Positions 35,094 through 43,564 of a stretch of 64,000 nucleotides of DNA are shown here, piece after piece. The notes under the pieces were generated by a model that did not search any database, was not told where the DNA came from, and saw only the letters and a list, made by a program, of their open reading frames with translations. Within the stretch, counting starts at the first letter, position 1; each line of letters opens with the position of its first letter. A program made the position numbers and the translations under genes. The stretch lies in NCBI RefSeq assembly GCF_017896165.1, contig NZ_JAFCNB010000013.1, positions 124,001-188,000 of the forward strand. The letters run 5' to 3'. This stretch comes from Microbispora oryzae (GTDB lineage: Bacteria > Actinomycetota > Actinomycetes > Streptosporangiales > Streptosporangiaceae).

Positions 35094-36623
35094 CTACTCC
35101 TGTCCCTTGGTCATGAGATACATGAGGCGTTCCTGCGTGGCCTCCGCGCGGGGCACCTCGCCTGTGATGCGCCCCTCGGAGAGCGTATAGATGCGGTCGC
35201 ACAGGCCCAGCAGCTCGGGCAGCTCAGAAGAGATGACCAGTACGGCCTTGCCCTGGTCGGCCAAGCGGTTGATGATCGTGTAGATCTCGTACTTGGCGCC
35301 GACGTCGATGCCTCTGGTCGGCTCGTCGAGGATGAGCACGTCAGGCTCGGTCAGGATCCACTTGGAGAGCACGACCTTCTGCTGGTTGCCCCCGCTCAGC
35401 TTGCCGACGACGCTCGTCACCCCGGGGGCCTTGATGTTCATGCCCGCGCGGAAACGCTCCGCGACGCGGTATTCCTCGTTCTCGTTGACCCAGCCCCGCT
35501 TGGACAGGCCCTTGAGCCCGGCCGCGCTGATGTTGCGCTTGATGTCCTCGATGAGGTTGAGGCCGTATCTCTTGCGGTCCTCGGTGGCGTAGGCGATGCC
35601 GTGGCCGATCGCGTCCTGCACGTTGCGGATCTCGATCGGCTTGCCGTCCTTGTAGAGCTTGCCGGAGATGTTCACCCCGTAGGTCCGGCCGAAGACGCTC
35701 ATCGCCAGCTCGGTCCGCCCGGCGCCCATCAGCCCGGCGAGGCCCACGATCTCCCCGCGGCGCAGGGTGAGCCCGGCCCCGTCGACCACCTTCCGGCCCG
35801 GCTGGCTGGGGCTGTAGACCGTCCAGTCCTCGATGCGGAACGCCTCTTCGCCGATCGTCCCCTCGTGCGGCGGGAAGCGGTTGTCGAGCGCGCGGCCGAC
35901 CATGCCCGAGATGATGCGATCCTCGGTCACGTCGTCGGTGGCCATGTTCAGCGTCTCGATCGTCCGCCCGTCGCGGATGATGGTGACGGCGTCGGCGATG
36001 GCGATCACTTCGTTGAGCTTGTGTGAGATGATCACACAGGTGATGCCCTCGTCCCGCAGCCCGCGCAGCAGGTCGAGCAGGTGGGCGGAGTCGTCGTCGT
36101 TGAGCGCCGCGGTCGGCTCGTCGAGGATGAGGAGCTTGACCTCCTTCGACAGCGCCTTGGCGATCTCGACGAGCTGCTGCTTGCCCACGCCGATGTCGGA
36201 GATGGGAGTCGTCGGGTTCTCTCGCAGGCCGACCCGCTTCATCAGCTCGGCGGCCTCGTAGTTGGTCCGGTTCCAGTCGATCACGCCGCGGCGGGCCCGC
36301 TCGTTGCCGAGGAAGATGTTCTCGGCGATCGACAGCTGCGGGCTGAGCGCCAGCTCCTGGTGGATGATGACGATGCCCGCGTGCTCGCTGTCGCGGATGC
36401 CGCCGAACTCGCACCGCCGGCCCTCGAAGGTGATCTCGCCCTCGTAGTCACCGTGCGGGTAGACCCCGGACAGCACCTTCATCAGCGTCGACTTGCCGGC
36501 GCCGTTCTCGCCGCAGATCGCGTGGATCTCGCCCCGCCGGACGGACAGGTTGACGTCCTGCAGCGCCTTCACGCCGGGGAACGTCTTGGTGATCCCGCTC
36601 ATCCGCAAGATGTGCTCGGTCAT
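35094..36623 (-). CDS. gguA: Sugar ABC importer ATPase, GguA/MmsA type
   Basis: A 509-aa protein of two fused nucleotide-binding domains. The first has Walker [10 protein letters not shown] and Walker [12 protein letters not shown]. The second has a degenerate P-loop (GLMGAGRTE), the signature LSGGNQQKV and Walker [13 protein letters not shown]; this asymmetry is normal for sugar importers of the CUT2 class. It powers uptake through GguB. A perfect palindromic stem-loop separates it from the binding-protein gene, and it runs directly into gguB. Confidence 0.92.
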   Translation of the reverse strand: MTEHILRMSGITKTFPGVKALQDVNLSVRRGEIHAICGENGAGKSTLMKVLSGVYPHGDYEGEITFEGRRCEFGGIRDSEHAGIVIIHQELALSPQLSIAENIFLGNERARRGVIDWNRTNYEAAELMKRVGLRENPTTPISDIGVGKQQLVEIAKALSKEVKLLILDEPTAALNDDDSAHLLDLLRGLRDEGITCVIISHKLNEVIAIADAVTIIRDGRTIETLNMATDDVTEDRIISGMVGRALDNRFPPHEGTIGEEAFRIEDWTVYSPSQPGRKVVDGAGLTLRRGEIVGLAGLMGAGRTELAMSVFGRTYGVNISGKLYKDGKPIEIRNVQDAIGHGIAYATEDRKRYGLNLIEDIKRNISAAGLKGLSKRGWVNENEEYRVAERFRAGMNIKAPGVTSVVGKLSGGNQQKVVLSKWILTEPDVLILDEPTRGIDVGAKYEIYTIINRLADQGKAVLVISSELPELLGLCDRIYTLSEGRITGEVPRAEATQERLMYLMTKGQE

Positions 36624-36642
36624 GTGCCCCTCGCTCAGGGAG

Positions 36643-36668
36643 GGGCCCGGGGACGCGTCCCCGGGCCC
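36643..36668 (-). terminator. Attenuating stem-loop after the chvE-like gene
   Basis: A 26-bp perfect palindrome (GGGCCCGGGGAC / GTCCCCGGGCCC arms) between the binding-protein stop and the ATPase start. Such hairpins let binding protein outnumber ATPase and permease by partial termination or mRNA protection. Confidence 0.7.
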
Positions 36669-36675
36669 TGATCCC

Positions 36676-37797
36676 TTACTTGAGCTGGTCCTCGGTGTAG
36701 TAGTTGCTGCCGATCAGGACGTCCTTGTAGTTGTCCTTGTCGACGATCACCGGGTCGAGGAGGTACGACGGGACGACCTTGACGCCGTTGTTGTAGTCCT
36801 TCTCGTTGTTGACCTCGGGCTTCTGGCCCTTCAGCACCGCGTCGGCCATCTTCACGGTCTGCTCGGCGAGATTCCGGGTGTCCTTGAAGATGGTGGAGTA
36901 CTGCTCACCCGCGATGATCGACTTGACCGACGCGAGCTCGGCGTCCTGGCCCGTCACGATCGGGTAGGGCTGGCCCTTGGTGCCGTAGCCGGAGCTCTTG
37001 AGCGCCGACAGGATGCCGATCGACAGACCGTCGTACGGCGAGAGGACGCCGTCGATCTTGTCGCCACCGCTGTAGGTCTTGGTGATGATGTCCTCCATGC
37101 GCTTCTGCGCCGTGGCGGGGTCCCACCGGAGGATGGCGGCCTGCTTGAAGTCGGTCTGGCCGCTCTTGACCTTCAGGGTGCCGTCGTCGATCTTCGGCTG
37201 GAGCACCGTCATGGCGCCGTTCCAGAAGAAGGTCGCGTTGTTGTCGTCCGGCGAGCCGCCGAACAGCTCGATGTTGAACGGGCCCTTCTTGCCGCTGTCG
37301 ACGCCGAGGCCCTTCAGCAGCGAGGTCGCCTGCTGGACGCCGACCTTGGCGTTGTCGAAGGTCGCGTAGTAGTCGACGTTAGGGCTGTTACGGATGAGCC
37401 GGTCGTAGGCGATGACCGGGATCTTGCTGTCGGCGGCCTCCTGCAGCTGCGAGGTGATCGCCGTGCCGTCGATCGAGGCGATGATCAGGAGCTTGGCGCC
37501 CTTGGTGATCTGGTTCTCGATCTGGTTGGCCTGGGTCGGGATGTCGTTCTCCGCGTACTGGAGGTCGACCTTGTAACCCAGCTTCTCAAGCTGCTGCTTC
37601 AGGTTGTCGCCGTCGTGGATCCACCGCTCCGACGACTTGGTGGGCATGGTCACGCCGATCAGGGCGCCCGCGCTACCACCCGCCGTGGAGGCGGAGGAGG
37701 CCTCGGCGTCGACGGACTTCTGGCTGGAGCCACAGGCCGTCATGGTCGCGGCGAGCGCGATGGCGGACACCACACCGCCGATTCGTGCCAACCTCAT
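36676..37797 (-). CDS. chvE: Sugar-binding lipoprotein, ChvE type
   Basis: A 373-aa periplasmic-binding protein of the ChvE group. Its lipoprotein signal peptide ends in ATMTACGSS (lipid-modified Cys22). The mature protein shows [41 protein letters not shown] and [28 protein letters not shown], typical of ChvE/XylF proteins. It delivers pentoses such as L-arabinose or xylose to GguAB. AAGGAG precedes the ATG. It is the first gene of the unit chvE-gguA-gguB(-araBDA), behind a LacI-type operator and promoter. Confidence 0.9.
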   Translation of the reverse strand: MRLARIGGVVSAIALAATMTACGSSQKSVDAEASSASTAGGSAGALIGVTMPTKSSERWIHDGDNLKQQLEKLGYKVDLQYAENDIPTQANQIENQITKGAKLLIIASIDGTAITSQLQEAADSKIPVIAYDRLIRNSPNVDYYATFDNAKVGVQQATSLLKGLGVDSGKKGPFNIELFGGSPDDNNATFFWNGAMTVLQPKIDDGTLKVKSGQTDFKQAAILRWDPATAQKRMEDIITKTYSGGDKIDGVLSPYDGLSIGILSALKSSGYGTKGQPYPIVTGQDAELASVKSIIAGEQYSTIFKDTRNLAEQTVKMADAVLKGQKPEVNNEKDYNNGVKVVPSYLLDPVIVDKDNYKDVLIGSNYYTEDQLK

Positions 37798-37862
37798 GTA
37801 CTTCTCCTTGCGATGGGGGCCGCGGCAGAGCTGGATGCGCCTGCCGGTTGAGGGTTGATAGG

Positions 37863-37874
37863 TTACATATGTAA
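37863..37874. promoter_or_regulatory. 12-bp palindrome TTACATATGTAA in the chvE leader
   Basis: A perfect, fully AT-rich-centred inverted repeat 66 bp upstream of the chvE start, downstream of the predicted transcription start. It may be a second regulator site or chance. Confidence 0.35.
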
Positions 37875-37901
37875 TAAATCCGCATTAAGTTCGCCCTGTG
37901 G

Positions 37902-37929
37902 ATGTTATCGCTAACAACGGGGATGTCAA
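37902..37929 (-). promoter_or_regulatory. chvE promoter with overlapping LacI-type operator
   Basis: On the minus strand: TTGACA (37924-37929), 16-nt spacer, TAACAT (37902-37907). The operator, plus-strand TGTTATCGCTAACA (37903-37916), covers the -10 element. Binding of a LacI-family repressor would block the sugar-importer/ara operon. Confidence 0.7.
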
Positions 37930-37986
37930 TGGTCAAGGACAACATCACAAGAACTTTAACGTAGCGCTGCGTCGCAGGTCAGAGCC

Positions 37987-38970
37987 TCACTGGCGTGACC
38001 TGGCCGAGAACAGGCGCTGCAGCAGGATGAAGACGAACAGTAACAATCCGATGAATATGCGCGTCCACCAAGAGCTGAGCGTCCCTTCGAAGCTGATGAT
38101 CGTCTGGATCAGGCCCAGCACGAGCACGCCGAGCACGGTGCCGAGCAGGAAGCCGGTGCCGCCGGTCAGCAGCGTGCCGCCGATGACGACGGCGGCGATG
38201 GCGTCCAGTTCCATGCCGACGGCGTGCAGGCCGTACCCCGACAGCATGTAGAACGACAGCAGCATTCCGCCCAGAGCCGAGCAGAAGCCGCTGATCGTGT
38301 AGACCGCGATCTTCGTCCGTCCCACCGGCAGGCCCATCAGCAGCGCGGACTGCTCGCTGCCGCCGGTCGCGTAGACGTTCCGGCCGAACCGCGTGTAGTG
38401 GAGGATGTAGGCCGCCACCAGCACCACGGCGACGGCGATCAGCACGCTCGGCGAGACCCACATCTCCCCGCCGAGGTCGATCCGTGTCTGCGCGAAGCCG
38501 ACGAACGTGGAGTTGTCGATGGAGATCGACTCGGTGTCGATCGTGAAGCACAGCCCGCGAGCGAGGAACATACCCGCGAGCGTCACGATGAACGGCTGGA
38601 TCTCGAAGTAGTGGATGATCGCGCCCATGCCGAGCCCGAGCACCGCCCCGATGAGCAGCACGATCAGGATCACGAGCCAGGGCGACCAGCCGTGTTTCAG
38701 GAGCGTCGCCGCGACCATGGTGGACAGCGCCACCACGGAGCCGACCGACAGGTCGATGCCGCCCGTGAGGATCACGAAGGTCATGCCGACGGCCACGACC
38801 AGCAGGAACGCGTTGTCGATGAAGACGTTGAGGATGATCTGCCCGGTCGCGAAGTCCTCGTACCTGATGCCGCCCGCGGCGAACATCACGAGGAACAGTA
38901 CCGCCGTGACCAGGACGGGGACGTACTTGCGCGGGACCCGGCCCACGCCGGGGATGGTCGCGGTCGTCAT
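37987..38970 (-). CDS. yjfF: Sugar ABC importer permease, YjfF type
   Basis: A 327-aa BPD_transp_2-family permease. VGMTFVILTGGIDLSVGSVVALSTMVAATLL and GTLLTGGTGFLLGTVLGVLVLGLIQTIISFEG match YjfF, the second permease of galactofuranose-type importers. Its ATG at 38970 overlaps the stop of the first permease as ATGA. Last gene of ytfQ-ytfR-ytfT-yjfF. With the arabinose genes next door, an L-arabinofuranose substrate is as likely as galactofuranose. Confidence 0.88.
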   Translation of the reverse strand: MTTATIPGVGRVPRKYVPVLVTAVLFLVMFAAGGIRYEDFATGQIILNVFIDNAFLLVVAVGMTFVILTGGIDLSVGSVVALSTMVAATLLKHGWSPWLVILIVLLIGAVLGLGMGAIIHYFEIQPFIVTLAGMFLARGLCFTIDTESISIDNSTFVGFAQTRIDLGGEMWVSPSVLIAVAVVLVAAYILHYTRFGRNVYATGGSEQSALLMGLPVGRTKIAVYTISGFCSALGGMLLSFYMLSGYGLHAVGMELDAIAAVVIGGTLLTGGTGFLLGTVLGVLVLGLIQTIISFEGTLSSWWTRIFIGLLLFVFILLQRLFSARSRQ

Positions 38971-40025
38971 GCCGTGACGCTCACCTTCTCTTCCGCCACC
39001 GGAGGCGCGCCCGTGGGGCGGCGACGCCGGTGGAAGACCTTCGCGCGGAAGGCCGGGGACTGCAGCAGGCAGACGATGGTCACCACGAGCGCCTTGAACA
39101 GCAGTGTCGTCTGCGGCGGCACGCCGATCGAGTAGATCGTGGTGGTCAGCGTCTGGATGATGAGCGCGCCCAGCATGGTGCCGCTGAGCGAGAACCGCCC
39201 GCCCGCCAGGGACGTGCCGCCGATCACAACGGCCAGGATCGCGTCCAGCTCGATCCACAGACCGGCGTTGTTGCCGTCGGCGCTCGACACGTTCGAGCTG
39301 ATCATCAGCCCGGCGATGCCCGCGCACAGCGCGCAGAACGTGTAGACGGTCATGAGCACGGCGCGGGACCCGATACCGGCCAGCCGGCTCGCCTCCGCGT
39401 TGCCGCCGACCGACTCGATGAGCAGGCCGAGGGCGAGACGCCGGGTGAGGAGCGCGGTCAGCAGCAGGACCACGGCAACGATGATGATGCCGAACGGCAG
39501 CGTGAGCCAGTAGCCACCGCCGATCAGCTTGTACGACGTGCTGTTGACCGTGATGATCTGGCCGCCGGTGATGAGCTGGGCCAGGCCGCGACCGGCGACC
39601 ATGAGGATCAGGGTCGCGATGATGGGCTGGATGCCGATGCCCGCGACGAGCAGGCCGTTCCACGCGCCGAGGATCAGCGAGAGCACGAGCGCGACGCCGA
39701 CGGCCCGGAGCACGCCTCCCGTGGAGTTCTGGTCGCCCAGCTCGCTGATCTGCAGGCAGGCGAGCGCTCCGGAGATCGCCACGACCGACCCCACCGACAG
39801 GTCGATGCCGCTGGTCGCGATGACCAGGGTCATGCCCATGGCCACCAGCATCAGCGGCGCGCCGAACCGGAAGATGTCGATCAGGCTGCCGTAGAGGTGG
39901 CCGTCCTTGATCTCGATGTGGAAGAAGTTGTCCGTGAAAATCAGGTTGAGCAGGAGCAGCCCCACCAGGATCGCGACTGGCCAGAACAGGCGATGCCTGA
40001 GGAAGGCGGTGAGGTTGGGGGTCAT
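38967..40025 (-). CDS. ytfT: Sugar ABC importer permease, YtfT type
   Basis: A 352-aa permease with VAMGMTLVIATSGIDLSVGSVVAISGALACL, LAGIGSRAVLMTVYTFCALCAGIAGLMISSNVSSADGNNAG and the YtfT-specific loop GQIITVNSTSYKLIGGGYW. It pairs with YjfF as the two different membrane subunits of this importer, whereas the ChvE-type importer above uses one. Its ATG overlaps the ATPase stop by four bases. The C-terminus has a short charged tail (HRRRRPTGAPPVAEEK). Confidence 0.88.
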   Translation of the reverse strand: MTPNLTAFLRHRLFWPVAILVGLLLLNLIFTDNFFHIEIKDGHLYGSLIDIFRFGAPLMLVAMGMTLVIATSGIDLSVGSVVAISGALACLQISELGDQNSTGGVLRAVGVALVLSLILGAWNGLLVAGIGIQPIIATLILMVAGRGLAQLITGGQIITVNSTSYKLIGGGYWLTLPFGIIIVAVVLLLTALLTRRLALGLLIESVGGNAEASRLAGIGSRAVLMTVYTFCALCAGIAGLMISSNVSSADGNNAGLWIELDAILAVVIGGTSLAGGRFSLSGTMLGALIIQTLTTTIYSIGVPPQTTLLFKALVVTIVCLLQSPAFRAKVFHRRRRPTGAPPVAEEKVSVTA

Positions 40026-41533
40026 GTCGCGGCTCCGCTCGCGATGGTCTCCGTCAAGGCGTCGGTCGTCAGCCCTTCGTCGTTGTCGATCTCCGCGATG
40101 AGCCGGCGGTCGCGCAGCACGCCCACCTTGTGGCTGAGCCGCAGCACCTCCTCCAGTTCGGCGGAGATGAACAGCACGGCCATCCCTCCGTCGGACAGCT
40201 CCGCCACGAGCCGCTGGATCTCCGCCTTGGCGCCCACGTCGATGCCACGGGTGGGCTCGTCGAGGATGAGCAGGCGGGGCTCCAGGATCAGCCAGCGGGC
40301 CAGCATCACCTTCTGCTGGTTGCCACCGCTCAGGTTCCGGATGAGCTGATCGGGGTTGGCGGGGCGGATGTTCAGCGCGGTGATGTACTTGTCGACCAGT
40401 TCGTCCTGCTTGCGGCGCGGGATCGGCCGGGTCCAGCCACGCGCGGCCTGCAGGGCGAGGATGATGTTCTCCCGGACGGTGAGCTCGGGGATGAGCCCTT
40501 CGGCCCGCCGGTTCTCCGAACAGAACGCGATCTTGTTCCGGATCGCCGCCCGGGGAGTGCGGAGACCGACCTGCTCGCCGCCGATCTTCACGCTGCCGGA
40601 GCCCGCGTGGTCGGCGCCGAACAGCAGCCGTGCCGCCTCCGTACGGCCGGAGCCGAGCAGGCCCGCCAGGCCGACGACCTCGCCTTCGTGGATGGTCAGC
40701 GTGAACGGCTCGATGGCTCCGGTGCGGCCCAGGTCCACCGCCTCGACCAGCGGAGCGCCCTCGCGGGCGGGCGGGCGGCCCTCCAGCTGCTCCAGCTCGG
40801 CCAGCTCCCGGCCGATCATCTTGCCGACCAGCTCCACCTGGCTCAGCTCGCTGGTGAGGTGCTCCCCCACGAGCTTGCCGTTGCGCAGGATCGTCATCCG
40901 GTCGGCGATCTCGTAAATCTGGTCCAGGAAGTGCGAGACGAACAGGATCGCGATGCCCTGCTCCTTCAGCTGGCGCATCACCCGGAACAGCTGGGCCACC
41001 TCGCTGGCGTCGAGGCTGGAGGTCGGCTCGTCCAGGATGAGGACCTGCGCGTCGATGTCGACGGCGCGGGCGATGGCCACCATCTGCTGGATGGCGAGCG
41101 AGTACGACGACAGGGCCGCCGAGACGTCGATGTCGATCTCAAGGCGGCCGAGCAGTTCGTCGGCCCGGCGCCGCATCTCACCCCACTGGATGCGTCCGAA
41201 CCGGCGCGGCTCACGGCCGATGAAGATGTTCTCCGCGACGGACAGGTTCGTGCAGAGGTTGACCTCCTGGTACACCGTGCTGATGCCGGCGTGCTGGGCG
41301 GCGAGCGGGCTGGCGAAGGCGACCTGACGGCCCCCCAGCTCGATCGTGCCGGCATCGATCTCGTAGACCCCGGTGAGGACCTTGATCAGTGTCGATTTTC
41401 CGGCGCCGTTCTCGCCCATCAGGGCGTGGACCTCTCCCGGCAGCAGCCGGAAGTCGACGCCGTCCAGCGCCTTCACGCCGGGGAACTCTTTCCCGATCCC
41501 CCTCATCCGAAGGACCGGCGCGGGTTCGGCCAT
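40022..41533 (-). CDS. ytfR: Sugar ABC importer ATPase, YtfR type
   Basis: A 503-aa duplicated nucleotide-binding protein: Walker [10 protein letters not shown] and Walker [13 protein letters not shown] in the first half, degenerate P-loop GLLGSGRTE, signature [11 protein letters not shown] and [12 protein letters not shown] in the second. SENRRAEGLIPELTVRENI is typical of YtfR/RbsA-group ATPases. It couples ATP hydrolysis to import through YtfT-YjfF. It is preceded by a strong hairpin after the binding-protein gene and overlaps ytfT. Confidence 0.91.
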   Translation of the reverse strand: MAEPAPVLRMRGIGKEFPGVKALDGVDFRLLPGEVHALMGENGAGKSTLIKVLTGVYEIDAGTIELGGRQVAFASPLAAQHAGISTVYQEVNLCTNLSVAENIFIGREPRRFGRIQWGEMRRRADELLGRLEIDIDVSAALSSYSLAIQQMVAIARAVDIDAQVLILDEPTSSLDASEVAQLFRVMRQLKEQGIAILFVSHFLDQIYEIADRMTILRNGKLVGEHLTSELSQVELVGKMIGRELAELEQLEGRPPAREGAPLVEAVDLGRTGAIEPFTLTIHEGEVVGLAGLLGSGRTEAARLLFGADHAGSGSVKIGGEQVGLRTPRAAIRNKIAFCSENRRAEGLIPELTVRENIILALQAARGWTRPIPRRKQDELVDKYITALNIRPANPDQLIRNLSGGNQQKVMLARWLILEPRLLILDEPTRGIDVGAKAEIQRLVAELSDGGMAVLFISAELEEVLRLSHKVGVLRDRRLIAEIDNDEGLTTDALTETIASGAAT

Positions 41534-41563
41534 GTGCCGCCCCCTCCTCCTCGTCGAGCCGAT

Positions 41564-41596
41564 GGGCCGCCCTCCCCGCGCTGGGGAGGACGGCCC
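41564..41596 (-). terminator. Attenuating stem-loop after the ytfQ-like gene
   Basis: A 14-bp stem with one mismatch (GGGCCGCCCTCCCC / GGGGAGGACGGCCC) and a 5-nt loop between binding-protein stop and ATPase start. It mirrors the hairpin in the chvE operon. Confidence 0.7.
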
Positions 41597-41606
41597 GGGT
41601 CGGGGA

Positions 41607-42596
41607 TCAGTACTTACGGCTGGGCAGGACCTCCTTGGCCTGCTCCTGCGTGAAGGTGGTCTCGTCGGTCACCACGCGCTGCGGCACCGTCTCGCCCGCG
41701 ACGACCTTCTTGGCGAGGTCCATCAGCTGCGGGCCCATCAGCGGGTTGCACTCGACGATGAAGTTGATCTTTCCGTCGGCGAGCGCCTGCATGCCGTCAT
41801 GGGTGGCGTCGGCAGTGATGATCTTGATGTCCTTGCCCGGGACCTTGCCCGCGCCCTCGATCGCCTCGATGGCGCCCAGGCCCATGTCGTCGTTGTGCGC
41901 CCAGAGGACGTCGATCTTCGGGTTGGACTTGAGGAAGGCCTCCATCACCTGCTTGCCCTCGGCACGGGTGAAGTTGCCGGACTGGGAGGCGATGACCTTG
42001 AACTTGGGGTCGGCCGAGATGACCTGCTCGAAGCCCGACTTGCGGTCGTTGGCGGGGGCGGAGCCCGTCGTGCCCTCGAGCTGGACGATGTTGACCGGGT
42101 CCTTGCTGTCCTTGTACTGGTCGACCAGCCACTGACCGGCCTTCTTGCCCTCCTCGACGAAGTCGGAGCCGAGGAAGGTGCGGTAGAGGCTGGTGTCCTT
42201 GGAGTCCACGGCGCGGTCGGTCAGCACGACCGGGATCTTGGCGGCCTTGGCCTCCTGCAGGACGGTGTCCCAGCCCGACTCGACGACCGGCGAGAAGGCG
42301 ATGACGTCGACCTTCTGCTGGATGTAGGACCGGATCGCCTTGATCTGGTTCTCCTGCTTCTGCTGCGCGTCGGAGAACTTCAGCGTGATGCCCGCCTCCT
42401 TGGCGGACTCCTGGATCGACTTGGTGTTGGCCGTACGCCAGCCGCTCTCCGCGCCGACCTGGGCGAAGCCCATGACGATCTTCTTGTCACCCGAGCCGCC
42501 GCCCGAGTTGGCCGTGTCGTCCGAGCCACCGCTGCACCCGGCCATGGCCAGCACCGTGGCGCCGGTGATCAGCAGCGCCGAGATCCTCTTGAACAC
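41607..42596 (-). CDS. ytfQ: Furanose-binding lipoprotein, YtfQ type
   Basis: A 329-aa binding lipoprotein; signal peptide with lipobox LAMAGC. The mature start KKIVMGFAQVGAESGWRTANTKSIQESAKEAGI is the YtfQ signature. DVIAFSPVVESGWDTVLQEAKAAKIPVVLTDR and LEGTTGSAPANDRKSGFEQV are also conserved. E. coli YtfQ binds galactofuranose, and a Shewanella homologue system (GafABCD, recalled from the literature) is specific for L-arabinofuranose. GTG start at 42596; the operator lies 22 bp upstream. Confidence 0.88.
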   Translation of the reverse strand: MFKRISALLITGATVLAMAGCSGGSDDTANSGGGSGDKKIVMGFAQVGAESGWRTANTKSIQESAKEAGITLKFSDAQQKQENQIKAIRSYIQQKVDVIAFSPVVESGWDTVLQEAKAAKIPVVLTDRAVDSKDTSLYRTFLGSDFVEEGKKAGQWLVDQYKDSKDPVNIVQLEGTTGSAPANDRKSGFEQVISADPKFKVIASQSGNFTRAEGKQVMEAFLKSNPKIDVLWAHNDDMGLGAIEAIEGAGKVPGKDIKIITADATHDGMQALADGKINFIVECNPLMGPQLMDLAKKVVAGETVPQRVVTDETTFTQEQAKEVLPSRKY

Positions 42597-42617
42597 TGGG
42601 GGGTATTCCTTTCTGGA

Positions 42618-42648
42618 TGTTAACGCTAACACGGCCTGGCCGCGTCAA
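42618..42648 (-). promoter_or_regulatory. ytfQ promoter region with LacI-type operator
   Basis: The palindrome TGTTAACGCTAACA (42618-42631) lies just upstream of ytfQ. TTGACG (42643-42648, minus strand) is a plausible -35 element, and the operator covers the -10 zone. Confidence 0.65.
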
Positions 42649-42671
42649 CTTTCTATGACTTCCACGGACAC

Positions 42672-43148
42672 CTAGCGCCGGGGTGCCGTACTGTCCCTGG
42701 CGACGAGTCGCGGGGAGACCTTGTGCCACTCGCGCTCGTGCGGTCCCTCCGCCTCGGTGTGCTCCAGGTGCACGGCGATCCTGCGCGTGCCCGCGGCCCC
42801 GAAGTTCTGCGTGATGGTCGTGAGAGGGGAGAAGAACTCCAGCTCCGGGATGTCGTCGAAATCCAGGATGCCGATCTGCCCGGGGGCCCTCACCCCTTCC
42901 TCCGCCAACGCGCGCAGCACGCCCGGCGCCATCTGGTCGTCGGTCACGAACACCACCGTGGGCTCGCTCGCCGTCCCGGCCGGCCGGCGGCCGGTCCGGC
43001 CGCCGGAATCGGAGCCGGTGTCCCCCGCCGGGACCTCCGGAACCGCGATTCCGTTACGGTGTCCGTCGAACATCCGTGAGACCGTCGGACGCGTCACGCT
43101 CGCCGGGTCCGCCACGACGGGCGGACGGCACGCGGCGCTCGGTCCCAC
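42672..43148 (-). pseudogene. LacI family regulator, internally deleted
   Basis: A 158-codon frame that joins two ends of a LacI protein. Near residues 12-32 it keeps a recognisable DNA-reading helix (SVTRPTVSRMFDGHRNG). After a Gly/Arg/Thr-rich junction it resumes at EPTVVFVTDDQMAPGVLRALAEEGV and continues through GILDFDDIPELEFFSPLTTITQNFG to the usual C-terminus SPRLVARDST. About 170 residues, nearly the whole first ligand-binding lobe, are missing, and the N-terminus is irregular. It lies directly upstream of ytfQ in the same direction, as a local regulator would, with an operator of its own. It is most likely a decayed former regulator of the ytf unit. Confidence 0.72.
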
Positions 43149-43179
43149 CGGCTGCTCCTCTCTGTCGGCCTGGGAAGAC

Positions 43180-43207
43180 TGTGAGCGTTAACACACCTTG
43201 CCGTCAA
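43180..43207 (-). promoter_or_regulatory. LacI-type operator upstream of the lacI pseudogene
   Basis: TGTGAGCGTTAACA (43180-43193) matches the regulon consensus. TTGACG (43202-43207, minus strand) is placed as a -35 element. It indicates the pseudogene was once autoregulated or co-regulated. Confidence 0.55.
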
Positions 43208-43564
43208 GGTGGGTGCCGGTTACGGTCCGATCACGCCGAAACCATTTGTTAACGTCCCGCGGAAACCCCTCCCGAGGCACGCCGACAAGCCTTCTCCAAC
43301 GGCTCCACACGCGTTCTACCTGCCAGAATGCCCGTCAGGACGCACGCGTCGCCGGACGTCCGCACCGGGGTACGCCGAGCCGCGAACGGCGTCGGCAACC
43401 ATAACCACGCACCGGTGGGAACCCAGGAACGACACACCCACGGTGAGGGTCGTCCGCACCTGGCGGAGGTCCCCGCGAGGGTTACGCGCGGGACCCCGTA
43501 CGGCCTGGCCGCCGGTTCCGCCGGAAACGCACCGGCGGGGCCGCGGCCCGCTTGGCGGGAACGG
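43194..43564. other. Intergenic region between the lacI pseudogene and lacI, no gene seen
   Basis: About 370 bp of GC-rich sequence without a coding frame I trust. A half-site TTTGTTAACG occurs at about 43242. No strong terminator for the lacI gene was found, so read-through toward ytfQ is possible. Confidence 0.4.

Noticed and set aside
43194-43564. A further gene or gene remnant between the two lacI sequences
   Set aside because: The short frames there lack RBS, codon bias and any recognisable domain. I see only half of an operator.
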